DNA of 23,883 bases from Ettlia oleoabundans (GCA_019693395.1 JAAMXP010003827.1:1-23883), one strand, 5' to 3'. Shown: positions 1-10,856, counted from the stretch's first letter. The notes: generated by a model from the sequence alone, not told the origin. A program made the numbers and translations.

Positions 1-24
1 GGTGGGGGGGGTGGGGTGGGGGGG
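1..24 (+). repeat. G-rich low-complexity tract
   Basis: The first 24 bases are almost only G, with four G-runs separated by single T residues, which fits a G-quadruplex motif on the + strand. The tract lies upstream of the RS-domain exon, probably in an intron of the gene that starts left of the window. It may also mark a contig or difficult-to-read edge. Confidence 0.6.
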
Positions 25-204
25 CGCTTTGGCACGCATATGGCTGCGGTCGGGCTGGACTGTATTGCACCTGGCCGGTTAAACCTGCAGTCCATTGCTT
101 GACGTGTTGCTACCGTGATCCCGCATTAGCCCACAGCCCGGCCCCAATTCTGCCTGCTCTTCTCACCCAAAATGCAACATGCCGCTACTCTCCTCTCCAT
201 GCAG

Positions 205-2468
205 CAGGGCACGCCATTGCGATCACCCACCTCGGCGGCGCCCTCCACTGTAGGCTCGCTGGCAGGTTTGCCAGCCGCTTCGGCAGAGCCGCAGCGCAGC
301 GAGGGCCAGGCACCTTCCAGTGCGCAGCAACAGGCTTGCAGCGACAAGCAGCAGCAAAAGTCTGGCGACGGTGGCGTAGCGGGCAGGGACCCATCCACTG
401 GTGAAAATGGCACAACTGTGGGCCCTGGTAGTGATGGGAGGAAGCCTCAGCCTGATTCGAGCAAGCAGGATGATGGAAGCAAGGCCGAGCGGCGCCGATC
501 ACGCAGCCGCTCCCGAAGCCGATCTCGCAGACGAAGCCGCAGCCGGGAAAAGGACAAGAAGCGTGGGAGGAGTCGCAGTCGCAGCCGGGAGAAAGAGCGG
601 GACCGCGGCAGCAAGCGAGACAGGCGTGAGGATCGGCTGCTGTACCGCCCTGGTGGGCGCCCGCCCCGACGGGATGACCGGCGTCGTGAAGGTGTGTTGC
701 GTGTCTTGCTGCCATTTGCGCTGAGTTTGCACAGTAAATGGCGGTCGGTCTTGCTGGCCGGCAGGTCAAAAGAAGCTAGGGGAGTTGGAGGGTTTTCGGG
801 CAGCCAGGTAGGCTGGTCGGCTGCCATGGTGCACACTAGCGCCAGTTGTGCACAACACGCTTTTCACAGAACACTCGACACTTTTCAGGAACAAAATGCG
901 GGCCCCGTGTTGGTATGCACAGTTCGGGGCGTGTGTTAAGTAGTTGGGTATTGTGCTTCCCACTGGGGGCGCTTAAAGTAGCATTTCGATATCAACAAGG
1001 AAAATCATGCAGCGTTTTGCAATGCTCGGAAGTGCTATTGCATCCATGCCATGCCGTCCCTCCATGTCCAGCCCCTTTGCCCAAGCTGACACTACCGTTG
1101 TGCTTTTCCGTTGTGCCCTTTGCTCCTTGATCTCCCCAGGCACCCACCGCCCAGGCGCACATGTGGCCCTCCCTGCCCCTGTTGCTGCCCCAGCTTCTTG
1201 AGGCTCCTGCCTTCCTGCCTGTCAACGGGCGGCTGCAATGCGCTGGGAGGTGCGGCCGCGTGGCGACGGCGGCACTCCGAACAAACGGTTTGCTTGTTGG
1301 CCTAGTGCCAGGCAGATGGGTGAGCACGCCAGAGGGGATGCCAGCAAGCCCAGGTGCGCCGCATGGCATCCCTGCTCCTGCACACTTGTGTATTTATCTC
1401 ACTCCTTGCCATCCGGCGTGGTCTACCCAAAATCTTTTTCCTGGCACAGCCTACTGCACACGTTTGGCAGTTCACTATTTTCGTCCCGCAAATTCTGTCC
1501 TCACTATTTTCGCTCTCTCCCTGGCTTGCAGTCCTTGTCTGTGCCGCACCTGTCCCCCAAATTTAGTTCTTCTGCGTCTTCTGCTGTTGGTGCCTCTTTC
1601 TTCGAGTCTGTATTCTTTTCAATCTGTAGTCTCGGTAACCTTTTCGTTCCTGCGTGTTTTGGATGCTCTGCCAATTCAGTTACCACTCCTCTCCTGGCAT
1701 CTGCCCCCCTGTCCCCTCGCCTTAGTCTGTCGCCATATGTCTGCATCATACGCATTCATGCTGCATACACCGGCTAGCTGGCTCCCCTGGCTGCCCCCTG
1801 GCCACGTCGCCCGCCCGCCAACCTACCCACCACCCAGCGCTGCGCAGCACGCTGCCTCACGGCAGGCAGGCAGGTAGTCCTCATGGCGGTGGGTGGCCCA
1901 GCGCTGCCTTTGAACTGCCTGGCCTGCACGCTTGTCTGCCCGCAGCCAGCCCCGCTGTTCTGCATTGGTAGGCTGACCTGCTTGCTACCGTTTGTTGTTT
2001 GTGCGATATGTGTTTGTAAGTGTTTGCATGGATCATGGATCGCATAAGGGTTTGCATGCATGGTTTGCTGCCAGCGAGTCGTGAGCCGCGCATTAGCACA
2101 GCTTGCCGCTGCCCAGTGATAGCTTAATATATACGCTATTCCTAGCCACCATGCCTTGGTGGTGAGGACTCAACTTATGTCTGGAACGATGAGGGCAACT
2201 GCATGCTAGCTGCATCGTTATTTACCTGTGCAGTGACTGCCGCTGGGGAGGTCCATGCAGCGTGAACATGTGCCCACCTGTGTAGATTTGCACCTTCATG
2301 CCTACTACTGAAAGTTCCTGGCGCGCTCGCACTCCATAAGCCTGACAACCACACCTACAGTGTTCTTCAATCACATTCATGGCCTGCCTGCAGCTTGATT
2401 TGCCTGCCTCCTGTTCCATGATTCGTGTTGCAGATCGGGACTACCGCAGCAGCGGGTACCGTCGCTGA
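205..2468 (+). CDS. RS-domain (Arg/Ser-rich) protein, 3' part, probably splicing-related
   Basis: Two exons are proposed: 205-691 and 2434-2468. The junction GAA G|AT restores an open frame that ends RDYRSSGYRR and then TGA at 2466-2468. The first exon follows a pyrimidine-rich tract ending in CAG at 202-204, so the gene probably begins left of the window. An ATG at 199-201 in the same frame could instead be the start, giving a protein of about 175 residues. The N-terminal 90 residues visible are Ser/Gln/Gly/Pro-rich and disordered. They are followed by a classic RS domain (alternating RS, then REKDKKR and REKERDR blocks) and a basic tail. RS domains mediate protein contacts in spliceosome assembly and are phosphorylated by SR kinases. 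No RRM or other folded domain is visible, so the exact protein cannot be named; cyclin-L and other SR-related proteins with C-terminal RS tails are options. Confidence 0.6.
692..2433 (+). other. Long last intron of the RS-domain gene
   Basis: This 1742-base stretch begins GTGTGT after GAAG and ends GTTGCAG before a 35-base terminal exon. It is much longer than most other introns in the window. No convincing internal coding exon was found, although long open frames exist by chance because of the high GC. A skipped or regulated cassette exon is possible, as is common in RS-protein genes, but none can be demonstrated here. Confidence 0.45.
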
Positions 2469-2714
2469 AGGCCGCTGGTCTGTCCTGGCGTGTTCCCAAA
2501 TTGATCATGGCAAGCGACAATCTACACTGGCGTGTTTATGGGCAAATGCTGCCTTAGTGTCTTGGCTTGCCTGAGCTCAGCGGCACTCGTGCCTGCGTCT
2601 GCCTGCGCCAATTTGGCTTCCTTGCTTTCTCTCTCGTGTTCCTCACATGCTTTCAGCTTTTCAAAGCAAACTACCAAAAACACGCTTGAAAATCCCCTTC
2701 CTTGGTGTATTTGA

Positions 2715-2719
2715 TTACA
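2715..2719 (-). terminator. Candidate TGTAA polyadenylation signal, SEN34
   Basis: On the minus strand TGTAA occurs about 460 bases beyond the SEN34 stop codon. It is the nearest copy seen. Support is positional only. Confidence 0.3.
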
Positions 2720-3028
2720 ATTCGGGCCTGGGCCTCCTGCCAACCTGACTGTTTTCCGCTTTATCTTGCCCATGGCTTGCCTGTCAAGGTTCCTGTTCAG
2801 CTGCTCTTTGGGTTGTCTCTCCCCTGCTTGCTTGACTTCTATGCTGCTGGCCTGTGCTCTCCTTCTCCCGTCTGTGGCTAACTCGCATCCCGGCTCCACT
2901 GAGCTCCACTGAGCGTATCTCCGCGGGTCACCTGCTGCTTTGTCTGACCCCCTTCACTGCCCTTCTCTTCAACCTTAACCCATGACTCAACATCCACCGT
3001 TTTGGTAACCAGCAAAACTATCCACCAC

Positions 3029-3033
3029 TGTAA
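3029..3033 (+). terminator. Candidate TGTAA polyadenylation signal, RS-domain gene
   Basis: TGTAA is the usual poly(A) signal of many green algae. This copy lies about 560 bases after the stop codon of the RS-domain gene. A 5-base motif is expected often by chance, so support is weak. Confidence 0.3.
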
Positions 3034-3179
3034 GCCAAGTACAGGTCCTCTCACAAGGATTAAACTGCACTGGTAGTTGTGCAGTATGATAGCATGCAAT
3101 AATGAACAGGACTAGCGTGGACCCAACCAGGCAAGGAGGAGGCAGTGGTGTGGCAATCTCCTGCTGGAGTGGCCTCATT

Positions 3180-4888
3180 TCAACCAAAGCCCTCCACTGG
3201 GCCAATAGTGATGTAGTGTATCTGATATCGCTTCCACTCCCTGCCCGTGCCATGGCCACTAGCACCTTGCTGCAAGATGCTCTCTCCGCCTTGCAGCATT
3301 GGTGCCCCAGCTGCATTCTCTTGTTTGTCCTGCTGCTGCGGCTGCTCTTGGCCACCTGCTGGCTCTATTGCCTGCTGCGCTGGAGCTGCCTGGCTGGTGG
3401 TCACCCCCATGCTGCTGGCCGTGCCCACTCGTGCCCCTGCTGCTTCTAATACTGCCTGTGTCATTTCGTGAGCAACGTCCCTTCCCTCTTCCTGTCCCTC
3501 TTCCTGCTCCTCTCCCTCCTCCACCACGCTGGCAATCAGCAGGTGCTTGCGTGCTTGATGTGAACCACGGGTGGCTGAAGCCAACATGGCGGGCAATACA
3601 GGCTGGTCGTACCGCATCAGCCGCACGCAGAACTGGGCGTGGTACAGCGTGGGGTCCCCAGGATACACCAGGTAGTCAGCTCCAAACTTGCTTCCCCCAG
3701 TTAGGCGGTAGCTGCAGCAGAAGGTCAGGCCAGCAGCAGGAACAATAATGAGGTAAGCGCACCTTGAGGGAGTAGTATGGAGCAATGTAGAGGTTGTGGC
3801 AACCAAAGGGCCATCGCGGCAACAGCAATGAGTACTACAGTAACAGCTGCTGCCGTGTACTACAACACAAAAAGCTGACAAGCTGCGCTTCTCCTGTTAG
3901 CATTGTTTGGCAGGGAACCTGGACGGAGGGGCAAGGGGAAACTTACCCCCTAGCATGCAGGTCTCGGAAAACCCCGTAGCGGTGCCGTTCTTCCTGTGTG
4001 GCTGGAAAGTTCCAGGCTACCGCTACCTCCCCAGCTGCGCCTGCTGCACCTTCTGCAACTGTTGCCGCCTCCCCCTCTACTGCACTGCCGTCGTTGGTGG
4101 CTGTGTAAGTGACTGTGTGTGTGCCGTTGGCTGCAGCGGCCTCAGCAGGAGTGGTGGGAATGGTGAAGGCTGCGCCACGGGTCAAGGCTTCCCGCCAGGC
4201 GGGCTCCTCTTGTGTCTCTGCAGCTGCCTGCTGTGCCGCGTCCTGCATGGCAAGATCTCCATCTGGATCTCCCTCCCCCTCCTCTTCAGAGTCATAGTAC
4301 TGGAACCGGCTGGAGGCTGCTTCTCGTCCCCGCTTCCTGCTGCCTCCACCCGCTAATGCTGCCAGCGCCAATGCAAGCTTGCCCCTGCGCAACGTCGGTT
4401 GCAGCTCCCCCCAGTTGCGCTCCAAGGCCAGTGTTACTTCCTCAGGACAAAGCTCAAGTGGCAATCCATGCACCGCGTTCTGCTGTTTGAAGGCTGCGAT
4501 GGGAGCAGCGAAATTGGGGTCAATCAGCAGGAGGCTAGGGAGCTGTAAGGAGGAATGGGAATGGCGGAAGAAAGGCAGCCGCGTGTTTGGCAGCTGTCAA
4601 TTTCTATGGTGGGAATTGTGATGCCTGTCAGTCAAGTGCACCCCAGCAACATACAGCAGCAAGTTACAAAGCTGCGGCATCGTACCCGCCACGCCGCCGA
4701 CCATCGCGCCCACTATTCCACATTCCAGACGCAACCAGTGAGCCACTGCAGGTATTACAGCGCATTATAATGTTGTGAAAACAACACGTTGGGTGTGGGG
4801 GGCGGCAACACGTTAGGCAGCGGCCAAAATCACCGTCGGCATCCCAGACATAGCCTTTGTTTCCTAATATGTGTATAGCCGCTTTCAT
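3180..4888 (-). CDS. SEN34: tRNA-splicing endonuclease catalytic subunit SEN34/TSEN34
   Basis: Exons (minus strand) are 4888-4834, 4745-4686, 4493-3947 and 3711-3180, joined in phase to 397 residues. SEN34 cuts the 3' splice site of intron-containing nuclear pre-tRNAs within the four-subunit TSEN complex. The N-terminal domain carries YVWDAD, then LRLECGIVGAMVGG, then KQQNAVHGLPLELCPEE, which follow the yeast Sen34 layout including the spacing from GI-G to QQN. A disordered acidic and Ala-rich linker (about residues 100-200) follows. The catalytic nuclease fold has SKFGADYLVYPGDPTLYH and ARKHLLIAS. The inferred triad is Tyr237, His245 and Lys276, with spacings of 8 and 31 equal to the human triad. 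The protein ends VEGFG, resembling the yeast C-terminal WAGFG. An unusual Glu/Gln-rich insertion separates the Lys region from this last strand. The start is the first ATG in frame upstream of YVWDAD; this short first exon is the least certain part. Confidence 0.88.
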
Positions 4889-5278
4889 GTGCACCGCAAT
4901 GCCAGCAGCTGCGTGAGGGGATGGACAATGCATGCAAGAGAAAGTGAGACGATGAAAAGCACTACTTTTGTGCTGCAGTACACAGGGCTCGTGGTGTCAC
5001 AGCAAGCCTACCGCGCCCACCAGCGTATGTCTGGATTGTAAGGGTCACAACGGGCGTGACCATTTGACAAAGCTCGCCGACAACATCTCCGTAAGCGCGG
5101 GGCCTTGTATACCTTCGCATTCACAAGCTCCTAGCACCGGTCAAGCAAGATGATGCCCCCTGGTGAGGCTTCACTAGAATGAAGGGCCCCCAAAGAGCTG
5201 GGGGCCCACGAACCACAACGGGTTGAGATGTCTGGCCTAGCCCTGTCTTCACGGCACGATGTCCGATATTATCGATTG
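4889..5278. promoter_or_regulatory. Bidirectional promoter region, SEN34 / RS31-like gene
   Basis: These 390 bases separate the start codons of two divergently transcribed genes and contain no supported exon. Both promoters and both 5' untranslated regions must lie here unless there are untranslated upstream exons. No clear TATA box was recognised. Confidence 0.5.
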
Positions 5279-8080
5279 ATGTGCCCCATCGCAGTTTATG
5301 TGGGCAACTATGAGTATGATGCGGACGAGCGGGAGCTGGAGAGGACATTTGAGAAATATGGGCCCGTGGACCGTGTAGAGTACAAGTCCGGTATGCCGCG
5401 GCCCCTAGTGGCTCCTCAGTCACGTGGCAGAGCAGCTAGCGAGACGCAGGCCCCGTCTCCCTTGCCGCGTTGATCGCTGACCCGCCGCCACGGCTCTCTA
5501 CCCTGCGTCTGCCATCCCTGCTCTTCCGCACCCTCATCGGCTCCCATGCTGCTACGTTCCTACCCACAATGGCGCCCGCCTGCGTGCCCCTGTCCGTCAC
5601 CCTCCGTCATCATGTGGCATCACACGCCATCCGCATCAGCTCACCGATCACCTATGGCTGCGGTGTCAACTGTCACCTTTGGCTGCCTGGCATCGTGATT
5701 CGGCTCTGTCGGCTGACCCCACGAACCTATGCCGTCATCATGCCAACCCTGTCGTCAGTCTGCCGCGCTGCTGCCAGTCAACGAAAGTCACCGAAAACCG
5801 CGCTTTTGACCTCCGGGCTTCACTCACCGTTGCTCCCTGTCGACATCCATACCGCGGGTGCTGACAGCCAGCTGAGACAAATTCAGAGTGCCCACCGACT
5901 GCATGGTGCCAGTCCAAGCCCGGACAATCAACAACTTAGTTGCGCCACCTTCTCCCGGCCACCGCCCACATGTGGCCGTCACCTACGCCAACCCCCGGCC
6001 TTACTACCTGCCCCTCCCTGCCCCCTTCCCTCGCCCTGCGCCTCCCAACCTTCAACTCTTTCCAGGCTTTTGCTTTGTGCACTATCAGGACAAGCGGGAT
6101 GCTGAGGACGCCATCCATGCACTGGACGGGTAAGCAGCACCCAGCAATACCTTGGGCAGCTGCCATCGCTGTCAGGGTGGCTGAATCAAGGTGGCTATTC
6201 CATGCTGTGGCGCCCGGCTGCAACTGCTTTACTGACAGGGCTTGTAGTGTATCTGGGTGGTGCAGCAATGCTGCATTGGCCAGTCGTTTGGCTGTGAAGT
6301 GCGTGTTGCACGTGGCGTTTGTCGGCCTGCAAAGCACCCTCCTTGCTTGCTTGGCCAAGCATCTCTCCTGCTCACTTGCTCTTCTTTCCTACATGACATT
6401 TTCGTGCGTTCCCATTCACTATCAAGCCTACAGATATCCCTGTCCTCTACCGTCTTTCTTTTAACCCCTCCCCCATCACCTCTGGCGACAGAACCACAAC
6501 TGTACCACCACTGCGCCTTGCAGCCGCGAATGGGGCCGCATGCGCCGTCGCCTGCGTGTGGAATTTGCCAAGAATGATGCAAACGTGCGGGAGCGGGAGA
6601 AGGCCCGCCGCAACAGCGCAGAGCCTAACCGCACGCTCTTTGTGGCTGGGTTTGACCCCCGCAACATTCGCACCCGGGACATTGAGAAGGCTTTTGAGGA
6701 GTTTGGGCGCCTGGTGGTGAGTTTTACGACGCATTGAAGCAAGATTGCTCTGCCAGCCATTTTTGCCTGTTCTTGCCCACTCATGTTGCATGTAGTTACA
6801 CACCTGGGGCAGGAACGAAGCAGCAGGTCTGGGCTGGACCTGCCTTTGTGCTTGCCTTCGCGTGCCATCCAGTCTGCCATCTTGCCATGCCGCCTGCATG
6901 CATGCCTTGTTTTGATGTTGTGCCCATGAACATTGATCTACTTAAATGCTGCCGGCCTTGTCCCGACTCCTGCCTCGATTTTGCCCGTCCACGCTGCGTG
7001 CCGTTTCCCTGCCTCGTACTCGCAGCGGTGCGAAAACATCGTTATTTGCCTCCATCATGGCCTTGCTACCTTGCCGCTGGCCCCCTTCCCCCAATCCCGC
7101 AGCGCTGCGAGATCAAGAAAACTTTCTCCTTTGTGGAGTTTGAGCGGGTTGAGGATGCAAAGGAGGCGTGCGAGCAGCTGCACGGCTCACGCATACAGGG
7201 CCGGGAGATTACGGGTAAGACGTGGGAGGAAGTGGCCCGGAAGGAAAGATGGGAAATGACAGCTGCAGATGCAGGGATAGAGGAGTTTTGGTTGGATTGA
7301 TGGGTGGCCACAGGGTGAGGGTGCTGTGTAAATAGCGGCAAAGGTAGAAGCTACTGCAGCAGGCTTGGGAGATCCCCTGGGTGCCCTGGTGCTATTGCCT
7401 GCGACTGAATTTCGTGTTCCTGCACCGCCTTGCCTGCAGTGGAGTATGTGGTGAACAAGAACAGCCTGGGCGGTGGTTACGCCGGCGGTGGTTATGGAGG
7501 CGCCTACGGTGGCGGTGGTGGCTATCGTGATCGTTTCGAGGACCGTGGCGGGCGGGGCGGGTATGAAGACCGCTTCCGTGCCCGCTCTCGCAGCCGCAGC
7601 ATGGAGAGGCGGCGGCGCAGCCCATCATATGACCGCAGCCGCAGCCCGCGCCCGGTTCGCCGCAGCCCCTCACCCGTACGCCGCAGCCCCTCACCAGACA
7701 GGTGAATGTGTGTAGCTGGGGTGTTTTTGTATGTATCATGCAGTTTATTGCACCTAGATATGGCGATTTGCGTGTGGATGGACAGTTGTACATGTTGGCT
7801 GCCTACCCGAACTGGAGCCTGCCTAAAGAGTTGCTGCTGCTGCCTCCGCACCCCTTGCTGCTCATGCCACTGATGTCATTCAGCAGCATCATTGCCTGCT
7901 CATGTCTGACCCAGATGCCAAGCTGTCCAGCCCTAGCCCTGCCTCTGCATGCTGAGGATCTGTGGTTTGCTGGCCCATTGCTGACCCTGCAGGCGCCGTG
8001 CCCTCACTCGCAGCCGCTCACCGTACAAGGGTCGCAGCCCGCGCCGAAGCCCCAGCCGCTCTCGCTCTCCTAGGCGTTGA
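5279..8080 (+). CDS. RS31: Plant-type SR splicing factor, RS subfamily (RS31/RS40-like)
   Basis: Six exons (5279-5390, 6066-6129, 6524-6716, 7103-7214, 7440-7701, 7993-8080) join in phase to 276 residues. All introns are GT-AG. RRM1 (about 4-75) has RNP2 AVYVGNY and RNP1 SGFCFVHY. RRM2 (about 96-165) has TLFVAGF and KKTFSFVEF. These match the two-RRM plan of plant RS31/RS40/RS41, including [14 protein letters not shown] and the C-terminal edge VEY. After RRM2 come a Gly/Tyr-rich segment (about 172-200) and an RS domain with a 21-base direct repeat encoding VRRSPSP, ending RSRSPRR. The protein should bind pre-mRNA and recruit the spliceosome in the nucleus. The ATG at 5279 puts RRM1 at the very N-terminus, as in the family; an in-frame ATG at 5228 would add 17 residues. 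Retaining intron 5 gives a stop at once. Confidence 0.9.
7658..7699 (+). repeat. 21-bp direct repeat in the RS domain
   Basis: Two adjacent units with 21-base spacing both encode RRSPSP in exon 5 of the RS31-like gene. The copies share a 17-base identical core. Such repeats are how RS domains commonly grow and shrink. Confidence 0.6.
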
Positions 8081-8453
8081 GTGTGACCACTTTGAGGCAG
8101 CCAGCCACCAGTTTTTGGAGGAACCTGAGTCATTTCCTTTTCGCAGCAAAGGAATTCTCCTTTTTTGCCAGCAGACCTGCCCCATGTCCCGACTAACTCA
8201 GCGCCCTACTCTTGATGTGTTGCCATCTGCCTGAGCACAATTGTGACTACACTCATAGCGTGTTACATGCTCCCTCAAAGCATATGAAGCCAAACGAGGA
8301 GCTGGTGTGGGCAGTTCAGTTTGTCAATCATACAAAGGATTGCGGGGGAGAATGAACGAAGGCACCTACAAAGAGAGGGTGGCTTCACGCCCGGGGTGCT
8401 GCCGTCACCCACATAGCTGCTACTTTTTGCTGCTGCTGGTTTGTGTTTGCTGC
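8081..8453. other. Convergent 3' region between RS31-like gene and SEC61G
   Basis: These 373 bases lie between two stop codons on opposite strands and show no coding exon. On the minus strand a TGTAA sits at 8267-8263, suitable for SEC61G. No TGTAA was seen on + between 8081 and 8460, so the RS31-like transcript either uses a variant signal or reads into the SEC61G gene. Confidence 0.5.
8263..8267 (-). terminator. Candidate TGTAA polyadenylation signal, SEC61G
   Basis: The motif lies about 190 bases downstream of the SEC61G stop codon on the minus strand. The position is reasonable, but the motif is short. Confidence 0.4.
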
Positions 8454-9346
8454 TTAGCTGGTGTTTGTTCCAATGATGATCTGCAGAGGAGGATGTCAGC
8501 AGATAATTGGGCAAACAACGTAACTGGCAGGATGGCATGGATTGCCTTGTTGGAACTGATGGTCTACTCTTGCGCCTATGCACGTCCTTAACACCTGCCT
8601 ATTCCTTCAATGACTCGCAACTTGAGCACACCACACACATCATCAAGCACCACGCCCCACCATGAATGAGCTGATTGAAAAGAAGCACTGCCTTACTTGG
8701 TTGATGGGGATGAAAATTACTTTCACCACAAAACCAATCAATCCCACTGCAAAGAAGCCAATGCCCGTCAGCCGCGCCACCCTGAAGAACTCCTTCTGCA
8801 AATCCGGGAGAGTGGGACAGGCAGGGGACCGGCAATGCTGCAGCGCGATCAGCCATTAAGGTGCCCATGTCGGTGCTTTGGCGCAAGCTAGCCGCAGATT
8901 ACTAAAATGCAGCAGGCCAGCGTGTTGCGCGCGCTATTGTGCAACCACTGCTGCTGTATACAAGGGTAGGCCACATGACCCGCCAATGCTACCGCCCGCC
9001 GCCCGACTGCTGGGGAACTGTGCTGCTAAAGTTGGCGCGCCCGTAGACTTCACCAACCCTCAATCCGGTGTTCGTGCAGGCCATGAAATCAGGCAGCCTT
9101 GCCACCCAGCACACAAACAAGCAGCGGAACGGCGCGAGTGATGGCCGCGTCTGGGCCCGATCGCGGGCTGCAACCCTCACCCGGTCAGGTTTTTGACACC
9201 TCTTCACAAGCCTGCAGCGGAGAGAGCGGAACGACACACCGATGGGAGCAAATTTGCGTCAAGTTGGCCACCGGTGAGCCGGGACGGTCGGCGCACCTGA
9301 CAGAGTTCTTCGCAAAGTCCTTGACCGTTTCTCCGAACTGATCCAT
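8454..9346 (-). CDS. SEC61G: Protein translocation channel subunit Sec61 gamma
   Basis: Four small exons on the minus strand (9346-9297, 9211-9181, 8795-8697, 8480-8454) join in phase to 68 residues, the normal length for Sec61 gamma. The N-terminal amphipathic part reads MDQFGETVKDFAKNSVRLVK, followed by RCQKPDRKEF, the conserved signature of the family. A single tail-anchor helix (about residues 37-62) contains GIGFFAVGLIGFVVKVIFIP and is followed by INQIIIG. The protein clamps the two halves of the Sec61 alpha channel in the ER membrane and is needed for co-translational secretion. The 31-base second exon and the 27-base last exon are too short for ordinary ORF searches and are easily missed. 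All introns are GT-AG. Confidence 0.93.
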
Positions 9347-10468
9347 GGTTGGCTGCACCGAAGGGGGTGTAACCGTGCAGGAGGTTGCTGTGTGCTAGCA
9401 GGAGGGGGGCGCTCTAGAACAGCAAAAAGAGAGCGAGCAACCTTTATAAAGCTCACCACTGGGCTCGATGCCGGGTGCCCATCCAAGAAAATCCAGCTGG
9501 CCGCTGCGCCGCCAAAGCGCATGAGACGGCGGGTACTGCTGCCAAGATCTATTAGCGTTATAATGTGTTGTGGTGATGTATGAAGTTGGTTGTGCAAATT
9601 TATGGTCAATTTAACCAGCACGGCATTTGCTAATGTTGTCGATTCATAACCACTCTCCGGGCAACCTGTGAGGATTTACAACTTCCACTTGCATCCACAG
9701 CTGTTGGCAAGCCTAATCGACAAACAAACCTTGTAATGTATGCGCATATTGCCAGAATAGAAACGCAATAGCGCAGCCTCTCTTCGCGCACTACAAATAC
9801 ACAATAAGATACATCCGCTTGAAATGCACGGGAAAACATTGTGCAGGGCAGTGAACCATTGGGCTCTATGTAGGGACAGGGAAACAACGGCTACAAAAAA
9901 AGCAATGTCAAACTGAGCCCAGCACCAGGACAAACAGCGGCAGCCATGGGCTACCCTCAGCACACTCAAGGCAGGGTGCGGGATGCATTTTTCATGGATA
10001 TGCAAAATTTGCCGACGGAGAGAAAAGCCCTAGGGCTGGCTTGGATGGTTGCAAGTACAGGCCAGAACGGAAAAATTGGGAAAAGGTGTGTGTGGGTCTC
10101 ATTTGACGAAGGGCAGGATTGGGCTTAGGGCGCTCAACTTGGCACCTGGGGTGGCCAGCAAGACGACCATTCCGCATGGAGTCCCAGTAGATAAATTTCA
10201 TAAAGACATCCGTCTGCAGACGAGACAGCACTGGACCTGCACAAAACAGCAGAGCAAGCTGGTGTTTGCTGCTAGGAATTATGTTACAAGTCCGTTCGCT
10301 TATGACGCGGGCGGCAGGATGCGGGGTGGTGAACCCCAACAGGCCCTTCACCCCCAGACCTACGTTCAAAGCCCCGGTTAGCACGCCCGATATTGTAAGA
10401 GAAGCGTTCAACAGCGGTGCAAGCCTGCTCACTTAGACAACCCCGAGATATCGCTTGCGACCCATACC
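9347..10468. other. Region without a supported gene
   Basis: This stretch contains the SEC61G promoter next to 9347 and a relatively AT-rich part (about 9560-10000) that looks untranslated. On the minus strand several open segments between 9990 and 10430 have G/C-rich third positions in places, such as a frame ending LPFVK and a stop near 10107. I could not join them into a coherent protein, so no gene is called. Confidence 0.4.
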
Positions 10469-10856
10469 TTAGCCGCTGGCCTGCTCCGCGGGCCGGTGCA
10501 CGCCTGCTGGTAACGTCGCGGGGTCCGGCACCGAGGTGTGGGTGCTGAAGATGGAGTATGACCAAACCACTGCACACAGTGCAGACGCAGCCATGATAGT
10601 AAGCCTTGCCTTATCCATGATACCTCGAAGTATTTCGTGCCCCGCAAACAACCGTAATCCACACACTATGCACGGTCCTGCTGCGGGTGCTATGCTCCGG
10701 TAGATGGGTCTCGCCAACGATGCTTCGAGTTAAGCCATGAACCCAAGCTACCTGCGGGGTCATCTCAAAGTTGCCCGTTCCGGCATCCTCAAACTGAGGA
10801 AAGCCGGGCATCGCGTTCCGCCAGATTTCAAACTGCTGTAAAGAAGCGCTCGACAT
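10469..10856 (-). CDS. Possible small single-pass membrane protein, exon junction unresolved
   Basis: Exon 1 (10856-10752) has a good start context, gccATG. It encodes 35 residues beginning MSSASLQQFEIWRNAMPGF and ending at CAG|GTAGCT. A second open segment on the same strand, ending at the TAA at 10469-10471, encodes one hydrophobic helix (LTIMAASALCAVVWSYSIF) and then a Pro-rich tail ending EQASG. Both segments have coding-like third positions. The obvious acceptors do not keep the phase; the only phase-0 acceptor seen is an unusual AAG just before position 10609. The family is not recognised. The start codon overlaps that of array copy A on the other strand, so one of the two starts may be wrong. 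Confidence 0.35.

Larger units (their letters stand above)
2469..3179. other. Convergent 3' region between the RS-domain gene and SEN34
   Basis: There is no supported coding exon in these 711 bases. They should hold the 3' untranslated regions of two genes that face each other. The only candidate algal polyadenylation motifs seen are TGTAA at 3029-3033 on + and TGTAA at 2719-2715 on -. If both are used, the two transcripts would overlap by about 300 bases. Confidence 0.5.

Noticed and set aside
185..769. Long minus-strand frame of 194 codons
   Set aside because: It is the antisense shadow of the RS-repeat exon; its Cys/His-rich composition follows from the complementary repeats.
1161..1877. 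Long open frame of 238 codons on + between the two RS-domain exons
   Set aside because: It lies inside the proposed intron, has a low-complexity Pro/Ser/Leu composition and no recognisable motif. GC-rich introns give such frames by chance.
5470..6105. Open frame of 211 codons on + inside the RS31-like gene
   Set aside because: It covers intron 1 in a frame different from exon 2 and has no domain. The RRM1 halves join perfectly when it is removed.
9676..10005. 109-codon minus-strand frame rich in Cys, Leu and Ser
   Set aside because: The region is AT-rich compared with real exons here and shows no splice or domain support. It looks like untranslated sequence.
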